Shown: piece by piece, positions 34,873 through 44,730 of the stretch | Numbering within the stretch: position 1 is the stretch's first letter | Layout of the letters: every line of letters starts with the position of its first letter | Assembly (NCBI GenBank): GCA_938034705.1 | Contig: CALHMG010000293.1 | Span: 1-48,353, forward strand | Direction of reading: 5' to 3' | DNA from: an uncultured Gammaproteobacteria bacterium | Lineage (GTDB): Bacteria; Pseudomonadota; Gammaproteobacteria; Arenicellales; CALHMG01 | DNA: 48,353 nt | Notes under the pieces: generated by a model | Databases searched by the model: none | Seen by the model: the letters and a program-made list of their open reading frames with translations, nothing else | What the model was told of the DNA's origin: nothing | Made by a program: the position numbers and the translations under genes

Positions 34873-37062
34873 ATGGTTTTCCTGGTCGAGACTGCGCTCG
34901 CGTCGGTGTTGTTGGGCGTATTGATTCTCGTGAGCATTCCGGGATGGTCGGAGTTTTTCTCATCAGGTCTTGGTGTTCACTGGGACACCAAGCTGATGGG
35001 ACAGTGGATGGCGTGGAATGCCCACAACATCCTCGACGGCCGCTTTCTGCTGCCAGACTTTAATGCCAACTTCTTCTACCCCCACGCTTACGCGCTGGGA
35101 TTCAGCGAAGCGTTATGGCCGCAGTCCTACGTCTATGCGCTGTTCTACAGCACCACTTCGAATCCGTACCTGAGTTTCAACGGCACGATGCTGGTGTTCT
35201 GGATCATCTCCGGCCTGACGATGGCCGGCCTGCTTCGAGAACTGGGCCTGAGTCGCGGCGTGTCCCTGTTTGGCGGTGTGCTGTTTTGTCTGATCCCCTA
35301 CAGGCTCGGGTACTACATCGAGTTCAACATGACGCTGGTGTTCTCGATTCCCCTGTTGTTGATGCTGCAGATTCGCTGGCTTCGTCGCCTGACCTGGAAC
35401 AGCAATCTGTTGCTTGTGGGCGGGTTCTGGATCTCGGCAACGTCGTGCATCTACTACACGATCATGGCAGCGTTGCCCATGCTGACCATCTTTCTGATGC
35501 ATATCGCCAGAAATCCGGCGCAGCGAAACAACCGAAGACTGTGGATTCATGCGGGTGTTGCGTCGCTGCTCGCATTTGCGGTGGTCGCCGTTTTCCTCTA
35601 CCCGTACTGGATCCTGCGCGTCGAGGGGGAATTTGCGCGCACGAGCGACGATCTCGCTATCCACTTCGCCCAGGCAGCCCACTACCTCGTGCCGCACTCG
35701 GGTGAAGTTGACTACGGTTTGCTGGGAATAAACCTGGGTCGGTTTCCGGTTCGCTGGTCTGAAGCGATCGTTTTTCCGGGTGCGGTACTGTCCATACTTT
35801 TTTTGACGCATCTCGGGCCGAGCATCGTAAAAGGCGACTTGCGCTCGCTCAGCGCGGTATCCGGATTCGTGCTCGGCATGCTCTGGATAACCATGTTCGC
35901 GCTTATCCTGCTGTCACCTTTGTTCAACCCTGCCGACTCTCGTTTCAAGGACCCCGGACATCCCCTCCTGGTGACACTGCTTCCCGCCATCGCACTCGCA
36001 ATTTTTATTCTTGCGTGCTCGCGGTTACTGACGCGGCCCGCCGGCGAATCAGAATCATCAGCCTTTTTGGCGGCAATAGGTGTCGCCGCCACGTTGTGTT
36101 TTTTCATCAGCCTCGGGCCAGCGATCTCTGTAGGTAACGGCCACAGCTTAAGAACCCTTGGCGATAACCCGATCGAAGCGTTACTGCACAACGTACCGAT
36201 ATTTGATTTGCTGCGAGGCCTCAGTCGATTTTCGATAATCGTTTTGTTCTTCGCGACTGTTGCCAGCATGTTTACGCTCAACCGCCTGACTCGAAATAAC
36301 GCAGCGGTCTGGCTCCTGTTGCCGGTGCTCTGTGCAGTGCTGGTGTTCGACGGCAGACAGATCCGCTATCAATTCGCTGACGAAAGCTGGCGCGGGAAGT
36401 CAGAAGTGCTGCAAAGGTTACAGACGCTTCCTGAAGAGCAAACACTGATTCAGCTACCGATCGGAATGCGTGAAGATGACGCATCGGCAACCATCAATAC
36501 GATTGGATCTTTTGTTCGGCTGGTTAACGGCCACTCTGGATTTGAGCCCCCGGACTATCGATGGCGGGCCTACCATATGCGTAACTGGAATATCGCGAAT
36601 ATCACTCTCGAGATAGAAACGATCTGGCCGTCGCCGTGGCTGATCACTGACAACACGGCGCTGGATATTTTGAGCGTCGGGTCACGCATTGAGTTCCCGC
36701 GAGAAGCGCTGGCGCCCTACTGGGAAATGGTTGCCACTGATCAAAATTACACCCTGTACAAACCGAAAGACCGTGAACCGATCCCTCGGGGCGTAACAAG
36801 ACGCCGGGTCCGAAGCGACGTGCTTGAGGCGAACCCGTTTCTGACATTCGACTTCAAGACCCAGGCAGCGGCTGTCGTTGTAAAACTCAACGATAACGAA
36901 GTGTATCGACAGGACGGCAGCGGCGACTGGCAAAGCGTGACGATTGAACTCCCCGAAAGCGAAATGGGGAACCTTGCCGGCGACCTGGTTGAAATTCTGC
37001 CGGTCGAGGGCATGGCTTTAACGGTACGCCAACTCACATTTCGATCTGAAGGATCGCGCTAG
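34873..37062 (+). CDS. Second GT-C-like polytopic membrane protein
   Basis: 729 residues from the ATG at 34873; a TTG at 34837 would add 12. About 11-12 membrane helices are followed by a soluble C-terminal part of about 240 residues. It is a distant relative of the protein before it: an acidic site in the first loop (VHWDTKLMGQW), then NFFYPHAYALGFSEALW, equivalent to the upstream NVFWPYGNTLAWSE. Both share a C-terminal segment beginning near a LLRGLSRFSIIVLFF-type last helix. It starts 90 bp after the first protein, and the next gene follows after 4 bp. Family function is unproven; a lipid-sugar-dependent glycosyltransferase is the likeliest reading. Confidence 0.75.
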   Translation: MVFLVETALASVLLGVLILVSIPGWSEFFSSGLGVHWDTKLMGQWMAWNAHNILDGRFLLPDFNANFFYPHAYALGFSEALWPQSYVYALFYSTTSNPYLSFNGTMLVFWIISGLTMAGLLRELGLSRGVSLFGGVLFCLIPYRLGYYIEFNMTLVFSIPLLLMLQIRWLRRLTWNSNLLLVGGFWISATSCIYYTIMAALPMLTIFLMHIARNPAQRNNRRLWIHAGVASLLAFAVVAVFLYPYWILRVEGEFARTSDDLAIHFAQAAHYLVPHSGEVDYGLLGINLGRFPVRWSEAIVFPGAVLSILFLTHLGPSIVKGDLRSLSAVSGFVLGMLWITMFALILLSPLFNPADSRFKDPGHPLLVTLLPAIALAIFILACSRLLTRPAGESESSAFLAAIGVAATLCFFISLGPAISVGNGHSLRTLGDNPIEALLHNVPIFDLLRGLSRFSIIVLFFATVASMFTLNRLTRNNAAVWLLLPVLCAVLVFDGRQIRYQFADESWRGKSEVLQRLQTLPEEQTLIQLPIGMREDDASATINTIGSFVRLVNGHSGFEPPDYRWRAYHMRNWNIANITLEIETIWPSPWLITDNTALDILSVGSRIEFPREALAPYWEMVATDQNYTLYKPKDREPIPRGVTRRRVRSDVLEANPFLTFDFKTQAAAVVVKLNDNEVYRQDGSGDWQSVTIELPESEMGNLAGDLVEILPVEGMALTVRQLTFRSEGSR

Positions 37063-37066
37063 CGCC

Positions 37067-37957
37067 ATGGATCGATTCACGATGAAAATGCTGTGCACAC
37101 TGACGGCTTTGGTCTCGGCACTGTCGATCTACGCAGTGGTAGAACACAACCTCTGGTCAACGGCAGTCGTGCTCTGGTTTGCGATTCACACCGTTGTTTT
37201 CTGGGCGCTCCGGCGCACGCTGCACAAGCGACCGGGAGTCCGCAAGATCAGATGGATCTGGGCAGGCCTTTCCATCATCGCGGCACTGGTTTTTGTTGCC
37301 ACTCTCAGACCCCCGCTGACATCGATCGTGGTCACCGTCAGCGACGTGCCCGCCACGTCGCAGTTCGAACTGAAAACCGTTGCCATTGTGGACAACGATC
37401 GCGAAAAAATCAGGGACGCAAGCCGTGTCCACCCTTCGGTAAGTGGCCGGAAAAAACGCGATCACGCCAAGTTCATTTTGATCGCTCCAATCAAGGAAGA
37501 CATACAGCGCCTCGAGCTTCGGTTCGGTAACCACCCCTATTCCTGGACTCTGGAGTCCCTCACCGTCGGCACAGACTTTGCGAGAATTCCTGTTCCTGTC
37601 GCAACATGGACCGGAGCTGAAATCGCGAACACACGCTTTATCAAACCGCTGATGACGGACGCCACACCTGATCAGGCAACCGGGTTCTCAAAATTGACAA
37701 CCCTGAAGACAGAACGGCATCGTGCGAAGCGCCCCATATTGCGGCTCAATCTGTCGAGGGCCATCGTCGTCAAACAGGCGGATGATTCCACCTATGAAGT
37801 CATTCGTGCCGCCTGGTTCTTGCTGTTTGTGGTGTCGTTGCTGCTTGCGATTCAGGTTCCAAATATCGTCATCGTTGTCAAGCGAATAGCGTCGAAAATC
37901 CCTGTCAGGCTGCTGCTGCGATACCTCAACAGCACAACTCGGCCGACTCCGGAGTGA
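37067..37957 (+). CDS. Uncharacterised membrane protein, 296 aa
   Basis: I do not recognise the family. There are three hydrophobic segments near the N-terminus (about 8-25, 28-47 and 64-80), a soluble stretch with a beta-rich look (about 85-240), and one more hydrophobic segment at about 245-270 before a basic tail. The layout, with a periplasmic domain between membrane segments, suggests an accessory subunit. It begins 4 bp after the preceding GT-C-like gene, so it is translationally linked and probably part of the same envelope assembly function. Confidence 0.7.
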   Translation: MDRFTMKMLCTLTALVSALSIYAVVEHNLWSTAVVLWFAIHTVVFWALRRTLHKRPGVRKIRWIWAGLSIIAALVFVATLRPPLTSIVVTVSDVPATSQFELKTVAIVDNDREKIRDASRVHPSVSGRKKRDHAKFILIAPIKEDIQRLELRFGNHPYSWTLESLTVGTDFARIPVPVATWTGAEIANTRFIKPLMTDATPDQATGFSKLTTLKTERHRAKRPILRLNLSRAIVVKQADDSTYEVIRAAWFLLFVVSLLLAIQVPNIVIVVKRIASKIPVRLLLRYLNSTTRPTPE

Positions 37958-38064
37958 ACTAACGGAAAAACTCCCTGTTGGCGCTCGCAGGGGTAGCATG
38001 TATTCGCGCGTTGCCATAGGATCGGATCGCATCAGGAGTCCAATTTATTCAGGAGCGGTTATCG

Positions 38065-39123
38065 ATGGCTGAGCAGTGGTCGGATCGTGTGTCTACAGTC
38101 GAAAACGTAACCGATTCGGAGCAAACTCCGACAACCGGCGTCACCAAGCCGGGTACGAGCGCGGGTTCGGCTTCGCTGTATCAGCGTGCGCTCCCCTACA
38201 TCCGAATCGCACGAATCGATCACTGGTTCAAAAACGTTTTTGTTCTGCCAGGCGTACTCCTGGCGCTGTACGAAACCCCCCAGCTGCTCAATCTCGCTTC
38301 CCTCGGCAAGCTCGTCTTCGCGCTGCTATGCGTTGGACTGATTGCTTCGAGCAACTACGTCATTAACGAAATTCTCGATGCCGATCGAGACAAGCTGCAT
38401 CCGGTAAAGCGCAATCGACCGGTGCCGTCAGGCCAGGTCAACATTCGGCTGGGAGTCTTTCAGTGGATCGCGCTGGCCGTTATCGGACTTGCGTTAAGCG
38501 CCTTTCTTGGACTGTGGTTCTTTGTAACCATGGCGGCGCTTTGGATCATGGGGTGCGCCTACAACATTCCGCCCGTCCGCCTGAAGGACAAGCCCTACGC
38601 CGACGTACTCAGTGAGTCTGTGAACAATCCGCTGCGCCTGCTTGCCGGTTGGTTCGCGGTCGGCATGACCGTACTGCCGCCTGCGTCTCTGGTGGTTGCG
38701 TACTGGTTCATCGGGGCCTTTCTGATGACGGTTAAACGCCTCGCTGAATACCGACGCATCGCCGACCCCGAACTCGCTGCAGAATATCGATCAAGTTTCC
38801 GTTATTACAACGAAGAACGACTACTGCTTTGCACGGTCTACTACGCTGTCGTGTTCGGGCTGTTTTTCGGGATCTTCATTATGAGATACCGGCTGGAACT
38901 GCTGCTTTCAATTCCGCTTATTGCGGGATTTATCGGCCTGTACATAAAACTCGGGTTCAAGAACGACAGCCCGGCGCAGTACCCGGAGAAGCTCTACAAG
39001 GAACGCGCGTTCATGCTGTTTACAGCGCTGTGCTTTCTGGTGATTGCGGCCATGTTCTTTATCGACCTGCCGTGGCTGCACGATATTTTCGTACCCACGA
39101 TGCACACTCAGAGCGCCAGCTGA
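38065..39123 (+). CDS. UbiA-family prenyltransferase, decaprenyl-phosphate phosphoribosyltransferase-like
   Basis: 352 residues with AGGAG nine bases before the ATG. After about 45 N-terminal residues it has the UbiA topology. The first Asp-rich motif is NEILDADRD (NxxxDxxxD) followed by HPVKRNRPVPSG. The second region is DVLSESVNNPLRLLAGW, which resembles DPPR synthases rather than ubiquinone or heme prenyltransferases. DPPR synthases attach phosphoribose to polyprenyl phosphate, the first step toward polyprenyl-phosphate ribose or arabinose. It stands 107 bp after the membrane protein, behind two GT-C-like proteins, which fits lipid-linked pentose use. DprE1/DprE2 homologues are not in the window. 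An alternative is another polyprenyl-phosphate group transfer. Confidence 0.82.
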   Translation: MAEQWSDRVSTVENVTDSEQTPTTGVTKPGTSAGSASLYQRALPYIRIARIDHWFKNVFVLPGVLLALYETPQLLNLASLGKLVFALLCVGLIASSNYVINEILDADRDKLHPVKRNRPVPSGQVNIRLGVFQWIALAVIGLALSAFLGLWFFVTMAALWIMGCAYNIPPVRLKDKPYADVLSESVNNPLRLLAGWFAVGMTVLPPASLVVAYWFIGAFLMTVKRLAEYRRIADPELAAEYRSSFRYYNEERLLLCTVYYAVVFGLFFGIFIMRYRLELLLSIPLIAGFIGLYIKLGFKNDSPAQYPEKLYKERAFMLFTALCFLVIAAMFFIDLPWLHDIFVPTMHTQSAS

Positions 39124-39150
39124 CCGCAGCCCTGACGCTCGTATCAGCAG

Positions 39151-39495
39151 TCAGGTCGCGTGAGGAAACCACGCCGGAAGAAGCTGGAAGTTGCCCGTTC
39201 GCGCACGTTCAACAGCGTCGGCTTCGTCAGCGGCCACAAACCCACACGCCCAGCCGGTCCCCTTCCAGTCTTCGATGCCGTCGCCATCGGGATCGCCCGA
39301 GAAGCCATAGAGTTCGTCACAGTCGCGCGACCAGTCAACGATTGCGCCCCGATCCCAGCTTGCCGGCGCACCGAACAGTTCCAGCGCATCGAGCCGACCG
39401 CTCTGACTTCTGACCACAAAAACCCGACCACCCGTGGTCGAAGGACTTTGATTGGCAATCGATCCAAGAATCTGTCCCAATAAATTTTTCAGCAT
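39151..39495 (-). CDS. Small uncharacterised protein with a DPDGDG motif
   Basis: 114 residues from the ATG at 39495, 17 bp after the kinase stop, with GAGAGA upstream. An N-terminal helix (MLKNLLGQILGSIANQS) is followed by a compact Trp-rich part holding WSRDCDELYGFSGDP and a calcium-loop-like DPDGDGIEDWKG. I do not recognise a family. The direction and tight spacing behind the histidine kinase indicate one operon. It has no obvious signal peptide. Its reality rests on spacing, a workable start and sensible composition. Confidence 0.6.
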   Translation of the reverse strand: MLKNLLGQILGSIANQSPSTTGGRVFVVRSQSGRLDALELFGAPASWDRGAIVDWSRDCDELYGFSGDPDGDGIEDWKGTGWACGFVAADEADAVERARTGNFQLLPAWFPHAT

Positions 39496-39512
39496 GCTGG
39501 TGTCTCTCGCAG

Positions 39513-42272
39513 TCAAACGTCGGCGGTTGCAGTTGAACTGTTGTAAAGCGCAATCTTAGGCAACTGACGTTCAATCATCTCCAGCAGGCCTTCACGTTTA
39601 ACAGGTTTTGACAGATAGTCATCCATACCGGCCGCTATGCAACGCTCGCGATCACCATCCATGACGTTAGCCGTCATTGCCACAATCGGGACACCGCTAA
39701 CGCTGGAATCCAGTTCTCTGACCGCCCGAGTCGCGCTCAGTCCATCCATCTCTGGCATCTGAACATCCATAAGTACGAGATCGTAAGGCAGTGTTCTGAT
39801 GGCCTGCACCGCTTCAAGGCCGTTTGCCGCGATGTCGACGTGGTGACCAATTTTTTCAAGAATCTTCCTGCCAACGAGCTGATTGACCGAGTTGTCATCG
39901 ACCAGCAACACGCGCAGTCGTTCAGGCAAGTCCCTGGAGCTCGATGGCGCCTCCCGTTCAGTCTCATTGACCGAGGTCGTAATTTCCTCAGTCGCATCGC
40001 TGTCGGCAAATATTTCAGTTACGGTATCGAGCAGAACCACCTGACGCACTGGTTTTTGAAGCACTCTTGCAAAGGGCAGCGTTTTGGCAAACGCGCGTTC
40101 CTCTGCGGTCAGTCCGGACGACACCAGCATCACTTTGGTATGACTGTATGCGGGGTCCTGAAACATTTGCTGGGCCAGCTCCAGCCCGGACGTTGTCGGC
40201 ATCTGCTGGTCGAGCAACATAAGGTCAAACGGATCATCTGCAGCGAGAGACGCGGCCAGACCATCGACCGCAGCCGAGGCACTGCTAAAGGTCTTCACGC
40301 GCGCTCCTCGTCGTTCTAACTGCCGACGAAAAATTTCAAGATTCAGATCAACGTCGTCTACTACGGCGACATGCAGATTGTCGATGCAGCGCTGATCTAC
40401 AACGGTATAATTCGAAACTTCCGGAAGCTCCAGTTCAAACCAGAACGTACTGCCCTTTCCGACTTCACTCTCGACTCCAATCTCGCCATCGTGCAGCTCT
40501 ACAAGCTGTTTGCAGATCGCGAGGCCGAGGCCGGTTCCGCCGAATTTTCGGGTCGTTGAATTATCTGCCTGTGTAAACTTCGAAAACAGTTTCGGAAGCA
40601 CATCAGACTGAATACCTATTCCGGTATCGCTGACCTCAAATCGCAATCGGGTACCGGTACTCGTTTGTGGCAGCAGCTTAACGTCCACTCTGACCGTGCC
40701 GGCTTGGGTGAACTTGACCGCATTGCCAACAAAGTTAATCAAGACCTGGCGTATCCTTCCAGCATCTCCAAGGTAGTGTCCCTGCGCCGCCGGATCGACT
40801 ATGCAGCCAATCTCCAGCCCCTGCTCAAACGCGCGAGACGACTGGATCTCAACAACGCTTTCGACAAGGTCCACAACATCGAACTCGGTGTGCTCAAGCT
40901 CCAGCTTATTGGCTTCAATCTTTGAAAAATCCAGAATATCGTTGATCACGGACAGCAGCACTTCGCCCGAGGTTCGCACCGTCTCAGCGTATCGTCGCTG
41001 CTCCGAATCAAGCGACGTATCAAGGAGTAAGCCACTCATGCCGATTACACCATTCATAGGTGTTCGGATCTCATGACTCATGACGGCAAGAAACTCTGAC
41101 TTCGCGCGGTTCGCCGCCTCTGCTGAATTTTTCGCTTCTTCGAGTTCAGCGGTTCGATCACGAACGTTCTGCTCGAGACTGCGAGTCAGCTCGCGCAAAT
41201 CAAGCTCGGCCTGACGTCGCTGGGTGATATCGCTCGCATAGAGATTGGCATAGTCCTGCCCTGGAACGGGACTGACCAGGACAGAAAAAATCTTGTTACC
41301 AATGAAAAGATCTTCGTTAATGCTTGAAGATGTATCGAACGCGGTACGAATCAGCTCGTCCCAGCGTGTGTGGACACCACTGTCTTCTATCTCTGCCAGA
41401 TCCAGCATCAGGTTTTTTGCGGGATCATTGGCGAACGTCACCGATCCGTCGGCCAAGACCCGTAACACGGGATGCGGGTTCTCTTCGGGAAACCTTGCAA
41501 GCGAGCGTGTATTTTCGTGACTCACGGCAAGCTCGTTTTCCATGGTTGCGATTTCACGAAAGATGTCGCCTATCTCGTCGCGGCGCCTGAGCATCGCCGG
41601 TGGCAACGTGTGCTGCCCCGACGTATTCATTGCTCTGCCTGCCACATGATTGCGCATTGCCATGAGTGGTTTAAGCAACAGGCCGCGCAACGCTATTACC
41701 GTACACAGCGTCACAAACACGCAGATCAACAGGACCAGCCCGAGAATTCTGGAAACGTAGTTGGACAAACTCTCTTTGATGCCGGTCGTGCTGTATCGCA
41801 GGACCACAAACCGTTCGCCCATGTCTCGGTCGGTTGAATGCCAGCCGATGTTGTATCTATTGATGTCTTTTTCAAGAGCGTATACAACCGGGCCAGCATC
41901 AGGCTCAAGCACATCGATGCTGAAGGACTCACCTACGCTGGCAACAATCTGCAAGTTGCTGTCGAAGGTTGTGATACCGGTGAGATCCTGGGTTTCTCTG
42001 AGCGTTCGCAGGCGTTTGAACGTGGTGCGAAGCTGCTCACTGTTGGCGATACCAATTGAATGCGCAATCGCAGCACCACCTTGCTCGAGATCTGCGTACA
42101 GGCGCCTCTCTTCGGCGTGATACGACCACAGCAAAATGATTGCCTCAATCACAAGGATGCAGGCAAACACCACTCCCGCAATTCTCCACGCCAGCGGGGA
42201 TCGCATCGTGTTGCTGGGCGAGAAATCGTCAGCGGGCGGCTGGTCATCGGTATGCGGGGCGTTCATTGACAT
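39513..42272 (-). CDS. BarA-like hybrid sensor histidine kinase with two receiver domains
   Basis: 919 residues. A TM near 30-50, a periplasmic part with a PDC/dCache look, a second TM near 175-200, HAMP, a PAS domain (about 250-350), a coiled linker, HisKA with His400 in [11 protein letters not shown], HATPase with the N box [15 protein letters not shown] and G box [18 protein letters not shown], then two receiver domains. The phospho-acceptor candidates are Asp688 (LMLLDQQMP) and Asp836 (LVLMDVQMP). No Hpt domain is present at the C-terminus, so a phosphorelay would need a separate phosphotransfer protein. No partner response regulator or DNA-binding protein is adjacent. Confidence 0.92.
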   Translation of the reverse strand: MSMNAPHTDDQPPADDFSPSNTMRSPLAWRIAGVVFACILVIEAIILLWSYHAEERRLYADLEQGGAAIAHSIGIANSEQLRTTFKRLRTLRETQDLTGITTFDSNLQIVASVGESFSIDVLEPDAGPVVYALEKDINRYNIGWHSTDRDMGERFVVLRYSTTGIKESLSNYVSRILGLVLLICVFVTLCTVIALRGLLLKPLMAMRNHVAGRAMNTSGQHTLPPAMLRRRDEIGDIFREIATMENELAVSHENTRSLARFPEENPHPVLRVLADGSVTFANDPAKNLMLDLAEIEDSGVHTRWDELIRTAFDTSSSINEDLFIGNKIFSVLVSPVPGQDYANLYASDITQRRQAELDLRELTRSLEQNVRDRTAELEEAKNSAEAANRAKSEFLAVMSHEIRTPMNGVIGMSGLLLDTSLDSEQRRYAETVRTSGEVLLSVINDILDFSKIEANKLELEHTEFDVVDLVESVVEIQSSRAFEQGLEIGCIVDPAAQGHYLGDAGRIRQVLINFVGNAVKFTQAGTVRVDVKLLPQTSTGTRLRFEVSDTGIGIQSDVLPKLFSKFTQADNSTTRKFGGTGLGLAICKQLVELHDGEIGVESEVGKGSTFWFELELPEVSNYTVVDQRCIDNLHVAVVDDVDLNLEIFRRQLERRGARVKTFSSASAAVDGLAASLAADDPFDLMLLDQQMPTTSGLELAQQMFQDPAYSHTKVMLVSSGLTAEERAFAKTLPFARVLQKPVRQVVLLDTVTEIFADSDATEEITTSVNETEREAPSSSRDLPERLRVLLVDDNSVNQLVGRKILEKIGHHVDIAANGLEAVQAIRTLPYDLVLMDVQMPEMDGLSATRAVRELDSSVSGVPIVAMTANVMDGDRERCIAAGMDDYLSKPVKREGLLEMIERQLPKIALYNSSTATADV

Positions 42273-42338
42273 TAAATATAGTCACCGCCTGACGATTTCA
42301 CCGCGCCAGTCGTCGAGTACCGTGGCGACTCAGAGGCT

Positions 42339-42360
42339 GTCCGGGCCTTTGCGCCCGGAC
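42339..42360. terminator. Strong GC hairpin between SGNH hydrolase and kinase genes
   Basis: GTCCGGGC and GCCCGGAC pair perfectly around a 6-base loop. The plus side is followed by TTT but the minus side, the direction of the genes, has no T-run. It could be a factor-dependent end or a processing stem at the end of the hydrolase transcript. Confidence 0.4.
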
Positions 42361-42398
42361 TTTGACCGGGGAAAAGCCCTAAAACATCGATTCCGGAA

Positions 42399-43133
42399 TC
42401 AATCCCCGAGCAGTATGTCGAGCCAGGGCGCGGGCGCTAAGCCTTCGGTCTGGCCACTCGACCCAAGGGTCCTCAGTCGATTGGTACTGCAGATACTGAT
42501 AACAGAACAGAAAGTCTGCCCAAGCAGCAGGTAGCCGGCGTAGTTGGGGTGAATTCCGTCTCTGGTTGTGGTGGCCCAGTGAGGGCTGAAGATGCTGTAG
42601 ACGTCGTTAAAAGCGACGCCGCGAGCGGCGATGACCTGCTCGATCGCAGGATTATAGTGCGTCGGAATCAGGTGACCCGGGTGGCCCGGATAGGTGCTGG
42701 GCAGCAAATTCGAAACAGCCGCTCGGGCTCCCCAGGCGCGAACTCGATCAACCATGAACCCGATGTTCGCTGCGGTCGAGTTGGGTGAAATTCCCGTCCA
42801 GAGATCGTTGGTGCCAATCATGATTGTGACCCAGTTCGGGCGCGTATTTGCGAGCACACCGTTGAGGCGGGATACCGACTCAAAAGTATTCTCGCCACCG
42901 ATCCCGTAATTGCGGACGACGATATCCGAACCCGGATTCTGGAGCCGCAGGAGTCGTTCGAGCTCCAGCGGAAAAGGACCACCGCGGGAACCGTTCAACT
43001 CATGAGGCTGGTATGGCCAACCCTTGGTGATGCTGTCACCAAAACTCACAACCACGGTCTGAGCCGCTGCGTATCCCGGCATGGTTATCAGCATAACCAG
43101 CACCAGTAAAAATCTTCTTACTAACCTGTACAC
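42399..43133 (-). CDS. Secreted SGNH/GDSL hydrolase
   Basis: 244 residues from a GTG at 43133 with GGGGAG five bases upstream. The longer frame to 43211 gives an implausible leader. The N-terminus is a clear Sec signal, ending in GYAAAQ before TVVVSFGDSITKG. The four SGNH blocks are visible: GDSI (Ser34), GIGGENT, MIGTNDLW and DGIHPNYAGY with the Asp-His pair. Such enzymes cleave esters of lipids or acetylated sugars in the periplasm or outside. It has no partner gene. It is followed by 126 bp with a strong hairpin, and preceded by a 476-bp gene-free stretch. Confidence 0.9.
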   Translation of the reverse strand: MYRLVRRFLLVLVMLITMPGYAAAQTVVVSFGDSITKGWPYQPHELNGSRGGPFPLELERLLRLQNPGSDIVVRNYGIGGENTFESVSRLNGVLANTRPNWVTIMIGTNDLWTGISPNSTAANIGFMVDRVRAWGARAAVSNLLPSTYPGHPGHLIPTHYNPAIEQVIAARGVAFNDVYSIFSPHWATTTRDGIHPNYAGYLLLGQTFCSVISICSTNRLRTLGSSGQTEGLAPAPWLDILLGD

Positions 43134-43609
43134 GGTCTCTCCCCAACCCTTCCCTGATTCCAGAAATCTGGCACAGGAAACGGGTATAACCGACGAACTC
43201 GTGAAGCGCATGCATTCACAACGTGATCCACAAGCTCAAAGATTAGTAGCCCCGAAAGACGGGGACGGGACTGGAACATCGAACGGGGAGGTTTTCCCCT
43301 GAAGATTGAAAACCCGGGCAGAGCTCCCAGGCGATCGCGCGCTCTATACCCGAGCCCGCTGGGTCAAGGGGCTGACACAGTCATACTTTCATGCGAGGCC
43401 ACAACGCCAGGCGAACGTCGTAACCCGGGCATGACCCATCGAATCACCGACACAACGCGGTTACGGACTTTTGCAACTCGCTGACCCGATGTGAGTACAG
43501 GAGTCGCGGGCCTGCCCCCGGGGCAGACCCGGGAAAGCATGAGCACGCGACTCCCCCGCAGCGCAGCTACGTCGGCCGCTGACCCGCCTGTGTGGCAGAT
43601 GACAGCGGA
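43134..43609. other. 476-bp gene-free region between the SGNH hydrolase and the dehydrogenase
   Basis: No convincing coding frame is seen here. The minus strand would be the leader of the hydrolase gene. Visible structures: CCCCGAAAGACGGGG (43250-43264), a 5-bp stem with a 5-base loop; CCAGAAATCTGG near 43163; and a GC-rich inverted repeat CTGCCCC-C-GGGGCAG at 43512-43526, which may end the dehydrogenase transcript although a T-run is missing. I recognise no riboswitch or small RNA class. Confidence 0.5.
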
Positions 43610-44674
43610 TTAACCTGCCAGCACGGCGTCCTTAACACGCGCACCGAAATCACTGGTCGACAGAGAGCCGCCAAGATCACTCGTTCTACCGTCGGGCTGC
43701 ATAAGCACGGTATCGACCGCTTTCGACAGATCCGATCCCGCAGTGGCAAGACCAGGGTTGCTGTAATGACTTCCCATCCACTCGAGCAACATCGCGACCG
43801 AGAGAATCATTGACGTCGGGTTGGCGATGTTCTGCCCGCCAATATCAGGCGCCGAACCGTGTTGCGCCTGGGCTGCGCAGATCGTGTCACTCGCCTGGAT
43901 CGATCCGGCGAGCCCGATTGACCCGGACAGCTCACTTGCGAGATCCGAGAGGATGTCAGAATAGAAGTTGGTCGAAACAATGACGTCAAATTTTTCGGGG
44001 TGACGCACGAGGTAAGCCGCCATCGCGTCGACCAGGTAGTCGTCATATTCAACGTCGGGATACTCCTTGGCGACCTTGTTGACTTCACGCATGAACAGAC
44101 CGTCAGTCATCGTGAAGCAGTTGATCTTGTGAACTGCCGTGACCTTTTTGCGGCGGGTTCTGGCTAGCTCAAACGCGCGTCGTGCTATTCGCTCGCAGCA
44201 ATGCGCCGTGATTTTTCGAATAGACAGTGCCATATCGGGACTGGGCATCATTTCACCGATTCCCAGATGCATATTGCGATCCGCATAAAAACCTTCGGTC
44301 GCTTCGCGCATGATGACAAGGTCCATACCCGGCCTGCCCATCCCGAGGAATTCACGCGTGCGGGCGGGTCTCACGTTCGCGTACATATCGAGTCCCGTTC
44401 GAAAGCCCGCCGAGATATTCAGCCCGCCCTCCTCTTTGGGCGGATAATCCATGTTGGACTGGGGCCCCAGCACAATGCCGTCAAATTCCTGTGCTTTTTC
44501 GAGCAGCTCGGGGCGCAGCGAAGTGCCATATTTTTCCAGGCTCGCGAATCCAACCACGTCGTGCTCAAACGAAAGCCCAAGACCACGACTGTCGTTCATC
44601 GCTGTCAATATGTCCTCGGCGGCTCCGGTGATTTCCGGACCGATTCCGTCCCCTGGAAGAATAAGTATTCGCAT
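43610..44674 (-). CDS. Isocitrate/isopropylmalate dehydrogenase family protein
   Basis: 354 residues from the ATG at 44674 (AAAGG about 9 bp upstream); the frame extending to 44761 is not used. It opens with ILILPGDGIGPEIT and carries VLGPQSNMDYPPKEEGG, the active-site REATEGFYADRN (Tyr), the catalytic Lys in TAVHKINCF, the metal Asp regions VDAMAAYLV and STNFYSDILSDLASEL, and NPTSMILSVAMLLEWMG. This family performs NAD(P)- and metal-dependent oxidative decarboxylation of 2-hydroxy acids. Exact substrate (isopropylmalate, tartrate, malate-like or homoisocitrate) is not settled; no leu genes are nearby, which argues against leucine synthesis. It is divergent from the epoxide-hydrolase-like gene across an unusually palindromic region. 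Confidence 0.88.
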   Translation of the reverse strand: MRILILPGDGIGPEITGAAEDILTAMNDSRGLGLSFEHDVVGFASLEKYGTSLRPELLEKAQEFDGIVLGPQSNMDYPPKEEGGLNISAGFRTGLDMYANVRPARTREFLGMGRPGMDLVIMREATEGFYADRNMHLGIGEMMPSPDMALSIRKITAHCCERIARRAFELARTRRKKVTAVHKINCFTMTDGLFMREVNKVAKEYPDVEYDDYLVDAMAAYLVRHPEKFDVIVSTNFYSDILSDLASELSGSIGLAGSIQASDTICAAQAQHGSAPDIGGQNIANPTSMILSVAMLLEWMGSHYSNPGLATAGSDLSKAVDTVLMQPDGRTSDLGGSLSTSDFGARVKDAVLAG

Positions 44675-44730
44675 TGCGCTCTGCCTTTGTTGTGTAAACG
44701 TCGGATACCATATCGCATGAATTCGTATTG

